NCBI RefSeq assembly: GCF_905372745.1
Contig: NZ_CAJPQR010000045.1
Location: forward strand, 1 to 16,741
Source of the DNA: an uncultured Campylobacter sp.
GTDB taxonomy: Bacteria; Campylobacterota; Campylobacteria; Campylobacterales; Campylobacteraceae
Direction of reading: 5' to 3'
Length of the DNA stretch: 16,741 bases
Positions 13,984 to 16,741 of the stretch are shown here, piece by piece; the stretch's first letter is position 1, and each line of letters starts with the position of its first letter. The position numbers and the translations under genes were made by a program. Under the pieces are notes generated by a model. The model was given only the letters and a program-made list of their open reading frames with translations, was not told where the DNA came from and ran no database searches.

Positions 13984-16083
13984 ATGGATAAAAATTTAAA
14001 CGATACACAAACAAATACCGAGTCGGCGCAGGAAAAGGAGGAGTTCGTCGAGGTAAAGACGCGCGAGATAAACTCGAGCTTTTATATATATTTCACGAGC
14101 ATTATCTGCTTTGCGTGGTCGGTTTTTCAGCTTTACATCGCGTATTTTCCGATGAACACGACGATGTCGCGCTCGGCGCACCTTGCGTTTGCTATTTGTC
14201 TGCTGTTTTTGCTTTATCCGCTTAAGATTCACAAAAAAGCCCACTCCAGCCTGCCGTTTTACGACATCGCGCTCTGTGTTGTTGGTACGCTAGCAGCGCT
14301 CTATCCGCTTATAGAGTTTTACGCGCTAGCACAGCGCCCCGGAGACTACACGAACTTTGATATAGCCGTGGCCTGCGTCGCGGTGATCGTGCTGTTTGAG
14401 GCGGGTCGCAGGATCATCGGTCCGGCACTTCCTATCATAGCAGCGATATTTTTGGCGTATGATTATTTCGGTCAATACATGCCGGACATCATCGCACACC
14501 AGGGCGCTAGCCTAAACAAACTCGCAGGTCACATGTATCTTACGACCGAGGGCGTTTTTGGCGTGCCGCTTGGCGTTAGCGTGAGTTTTATCTATCTTTT
14601 TGTCTTATTCGGTTCGCTTTTGGAGCGCGCGGGAGCGGGGCAGTATTTTATAAATTTAGCCTTTGCGCTGCTTGGTAAATTTCGCGGCGGACCGGCGAAA
14701 GCTTCGGTTATCGCGTCAGGACTAACCGGCATGGTTAGCGGTAGTTCCACGGCAAACGTCGTAACGGTGGGTACATTTACGATCCCGCTAATGAAAAAGG
14801 CGGGTCTAACCAGCACCAAAGCCGGCGCCATCGAGGTGGCTGCGGGCGTAAACGGTCAGCTGATGCCGCCTATCATGGGCGCGGCGGCCTTTATCATCGC
14901 CGAGTTTTTGGGGCTTAGCTACACAAACGTCATGATCGCGGCCGTGATTCCTGCGTTCGTGTGCTATATGTCGCTGTTTTTTATCGTACACCTTGAGAGC
15001 TGTAAGCTCGGGCTAAAAGGCATGAAGCAGGGCGCAGGCGTGTCAAAGCTTAAAATTTTCGTGAGCGGACTGCACTATCTTATCCCGATTTTGGTTTTGC
15101 TCTATACCTTGCTAATCGCAAATGAATCGCCGATCTCGGCGGCTTTTAACGCTATTTGCGTGCTATTTTTGATTATCCTTTTTCAAGAGCCCGTTAGAAA
15201 AACGGCTCACGGCGAGGGTGTCGGCGCAGAGGATTTTATCGTTGGCTTTGTGGATATATTTTGGGCGATGGTAACGGCGGCTAAAAGTATGACTACGATC
15301 GCGATAGCTACGGGTTTAGCAGGCATCATCGTGGGCTCTATCTCGCTAACGGGTATCGGGCAGGTGCTGTCTGAAGTCGTTGAAAATTTAGCCGGCAACA
15401 ACATCGTGCTCATTCTCTTTCTCACGGCGATAATGTCGCTGATACTAGGTATGGGCTTGCCGACCACCGCAAACTACATCGTCGTTAGCTCGCTAGTGGC
15501 ACCTGTGATTTTGTTTTTGGCACACAAAAACGGCTTTCTCATCCCCGCTATCGCGGTGCATCTTTTCGTCTTTTACTTCGGCATCCTAGCCGACGATACG
15601 CCGCCTGTTGGCATCGCGGCATACGCTGCGGCCGGTATCGCCAAAGCAAATCCCGTAACCGTGGGCATGCAGGGCTTTTTTTACGATCTGCGCACGACGA
15701 TTTTGCCATTTTCGTTCGTGTTTAATAACAAGCTGCTTTTGATAGAAAGCGTAGATGCCGCAAACCCAAACGACGCCAAAGGCATAGTGTGGATAACAAA
15801 TCCGCTAGAGATGGCACTGATTTTCGGTACGGCGCTAGTAGGTATGTTTGCCTTTTCTTCGGCGCTTCAAGGGTATTTTGTTAAACGCGTAAACGTACTC
15901 GAGCGCGCGCTGCTTTTGGCTGTCGCGCCGCTAACCTTGGTGCCTAATATGTGCGCCAAGTACATCCCTTTTATTGCGAACGAATACGTGTCTTACGCGA
16001 TCGGCGTGTCGCTTTACGCGGCGTTATTCGCATTTGGCTGGATAAGAAATAAAGCAGATAAAAGAGCGGGAGCGATCGCCTAG
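13984..16083 (+). CDS. Fused TRAP transporter permease (4TM/12TM)
   Basis: A large inner-membrane protein of 699 residues in which the small DctQ-like (about 4 helices) and large DctM-like (about 12 helices) TRAP subunits are joined, as is usual for TAXI systems. After an acidic N-terminal tail, helices run almost to the end. Signature regions are 'GMVSGSSTANVVTVGTFTIP' with LMKKAGL, 'GVNGQLMPPIMGAAAFIIAE', 'LGMGLPTTANYIVVSSLVAP' and FGILADDTPPVGIAAYAAAG; these are the conserved ion and substrate loops of the large subunit. It would import the ligand of the upstream binding protein using the sodium gradient. A GTG at 13933 would add 17 basic residues, but the ATG at 13984 is favoured by AAGAGG (13966-13971) and by the MDKN... 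start. Codon use matches the rest of the window. Confidence 0.92.
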   Translation: MDKNLNDTQTNTESAQEKEEFVEVKTREINSSFYIYFTSIICFAWSVFQLYIAYFPMNTTMSRSAHLAFAICLLFLLYPLKIHKKAHSSLPFYDIALCVVGTLAALYPLIEFYALAQRPGDYTNFDIAVACVAVIVLFEAGRRIIGPALPIIAAIFLAYDYFGQYMPDIIAHQGASLNKLAGHMYLTTEGVFGVPLGVSVSFIYLFVLFGSLLERAGAGQYFINLAFALLGKFRGGPAKASVIASGLTGMVSGSSTANVVTVGTFTIPLMKKAGLTSTKAGAIEVAAGVNGQLMPPIMGAAAFIIAEFLGLSYTNVMIAAVIPAFVCYMSLFFIVHLESCKLGLKGMKQGAGVSKLKIFVSGLHYLIPILVLLYTLLIANESPISAAFNAICVLFLIILFQEPVRKTAHGEGVGAEDFIVGFVDIFWAMVTAAKSMTTIAIATGLAGIIVGSISLTGIGQVLSEVVENLAGNNIVLILFLTAIMSLILGMGLPTTANYIVVSSLVAPVILFLAHKNGFLIPAIAVHLFVFYFGILADDTPPVGIAAYAAAGIAKANPVTVGMQGFFYDLRTTILPFSFVFNNKLLLIESVDAANPNDAKGIVWITNPLEMALIFGTALVGMFAFSSALQGYFVKRVNVLERALLLAVAPLTLVPNMCAKYIPFIANEYVSYAIGVSLYAALFAFGWIRNKADKRAGAIA

Positions 16084-16123
16084 CGCACCACAAAAATAGA
16101 AGTATAAATTTATAAAAATTTGA

Positions 16124-16148
16124 TTAAAGCCGATTTTGTCGGCTTTAA
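16124..16148. terminator. Bidirectional terminator between convergent genes
   Basis: TTAAAGCCGA (16124-16133) and TCGGCTTTAA (16139-16148) form a 10-bp stem with a TTTTG loop. AT-rich sequence on both sides makes it usable for the permease and for the convergent minus-strand gene, whose stop lies at 16152. Confidence 0.75.
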
Positions 16149-16151
16149 AAT

Positions 16152-16667
16152 TTAAATTTTTATATTTTCCTTTTTTAGATAGTCAAAGAGGAGTTTATTA
16201 GCTACTTTGGCATATTTTGGCTTTTTAAATGCCCCTATCGCCATTGCACCGCTGAGCAACCAAGAGATAGCGGCAAAAATTTTTTCACCAGTACTTGAGT
16301 GGTTTCCTGCAAACATAGCAAGAAAAAATAATGTGCAAAAAGCAAATACACATAGACATAGTATCATTATAGAATAATAGCGGAACGAAATAGAAAATAT
16401 ATTATTGATATATTTTTCGCCGGAATTTAAATTTACGAAAACTTCGACATATTGGCCGTCAGCAACAAAGATTAGTTCATCACCTTCTATTATTGTGCTA
16501 TTTAGCTTGTTTAAGTAGAAGAGTTGGTTGTTTATCCTAAAATTTATATTGTAGTTATGGGATGTGCCAACTTCGCCGCTTCTTGCATTTCCGCTTATGT
16601 ATGTTTCTAAATTTGAGTTTAATCCCGACACTTTACCTTTAACTATCCTAAGTCCGTAATCTTTCAT
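16152..16667 (-). CDS. Orphan membrane protein of unknown function, 171 residues
   Basis: I do not recognise this protein. The N-terminal about 90 residues look beta-rich and soluble ('LRIVKGKVSGL', FRINNQLFYLN, 'EGDELIFVADGQYVEVFVN'), a pattern like a small OB-fold or barrel domain. Two hydrophobic segments follow: about 98-121 (YYSIMILCLCVFAFCTLFFL) and about 130-147 (FAAISWLLSGAMAIGAF), then a basic tail ending KKENIKI. It has no signal peptide. Its DNA is clearly richer in A/T than the neighbouring genes, and it is the only minus-strand gene here, so recent acquisition is possible. On the minus strand AAAGGA (complement of 16673-16678) lies 5 bases before the ATG, which supports this start. 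Confidence 0.75.
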   Translation of the reverse strand: MKDYGLRIVKGKVSGLNSNLETYISGNARSGEVGTSHNYNINFRINNQLFYLNKLNSTIIEGDELIFVADGQYVEVFVNLNSGEKYINNIFSISFRYYSIMILCLCVFAFCTLFFLAMFAGNHSSTGEKIFAAISWLLSGAMAIGAFKKPKYAKVANKLLFDYLKKENIKI

Positions 16668-16691
16668 AAAAGTCCTTTTGAATTTTCGGTA

Positions 16692-16709
16692 ATTCTATCA
16701 AAAAAAAAA
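16692..16709 (-). promoter_or_regulatory. Putative promoter with a 10-base homopolymer
   Basis: On the minus strand TAGAAT (complement of 16692-16697) follows TGA and a run of ten T (plus-strand A at 16700-16709). The run sits in the promoter spacer just upstream of the -10 box of the membrane-protein gene. In Campylobacter such runs vary in length. Confidence 0.45.
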
Positions 16710-16741
16710 CGATTCGTTAATAGTTAAAGAAAATTTTAGCT

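Noticed and set aside
1..16741. CRISPR array, tRNA, rRNA, transposase or integrase
   Set aside because: No regularly spaced direct repeats, no cloverleaf or rRNA-like stretches, and no recombinase motifs were seen on either strand.

Overview
The window reads as chromosomal DNA of a Campylobacter species. The likely group is the oral/gut C. showae, C. rectus, C. curvus and C. concisus cluster, because the coding DNA has moderate GC while the spacers are dense in AAATTT-type words. The genus is inferred from the proteins and from a gene order that, from memory, matches C. jejuni: ferredoxin, ndk, a YceD-like gene, rpmF, plsX, fabH, and separately ilvE followed by an SPFH protein. The species is not proven.

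Layout. (1) 6-2987, all plus strand: an unrecognised 279-residue protein, ilvE (branched-chain aminotransferase) and, 8 bases later, a membrane-anchored SPFH/prohibitin-like protein. (2) 2988-3555: a spacer with a long hairpin and one copy of a repeat found again near 12.2-12.4 kb. (3) 3556-6844: ferredoxin, then from its own promoter ndk, a TTG-start YceD/DUF177-like protein, rpmF (48 residues), plsX and fabH. This joins nucleotide metabolism and a ribosomal protein to phospholipid and fatty-acid initiation. (4) 6845-8286: about 1.4 kb without an intact gene. Reading all three plus frames shows a heavily decayed gene at about 7002-8065 that resembles the DUF2920 family of Campylobacter. (5) 8287-9774: ahpC peroxiredoxin and a PilZ-domain (cyclic-di-GMP) protein, each with its own promoter and terminator. 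(6) 9916-12225: a large stand-alone HerA/FtsK-like P-loop ATPase with a C-terminal coiled coil. (7) 12226-12692: a spacer with the second repeat copy and a nested hairpin. (8) 12693-16083: a TRAP-TAXI transporter, made of a periplasmic binding protein, a strong terminator, a 350-base leader with a long inverted repeat, and a fused small/large permease. (9) 16152-16667, minus strand: an AT-rich orphan membrane protein that shares a bidirectional terminator with the permease.

Most of the window is housekeeping and I see no convincing new multi-gene system. The points most worth a second look are the decayed DUF2920-like gene, which lies between fabH and ahpC where C. jejuni has ahpC beside the ferredoxin gene; the paired intergenic repeats with associated hairpins; and the structured leader between the two TRAP genes.
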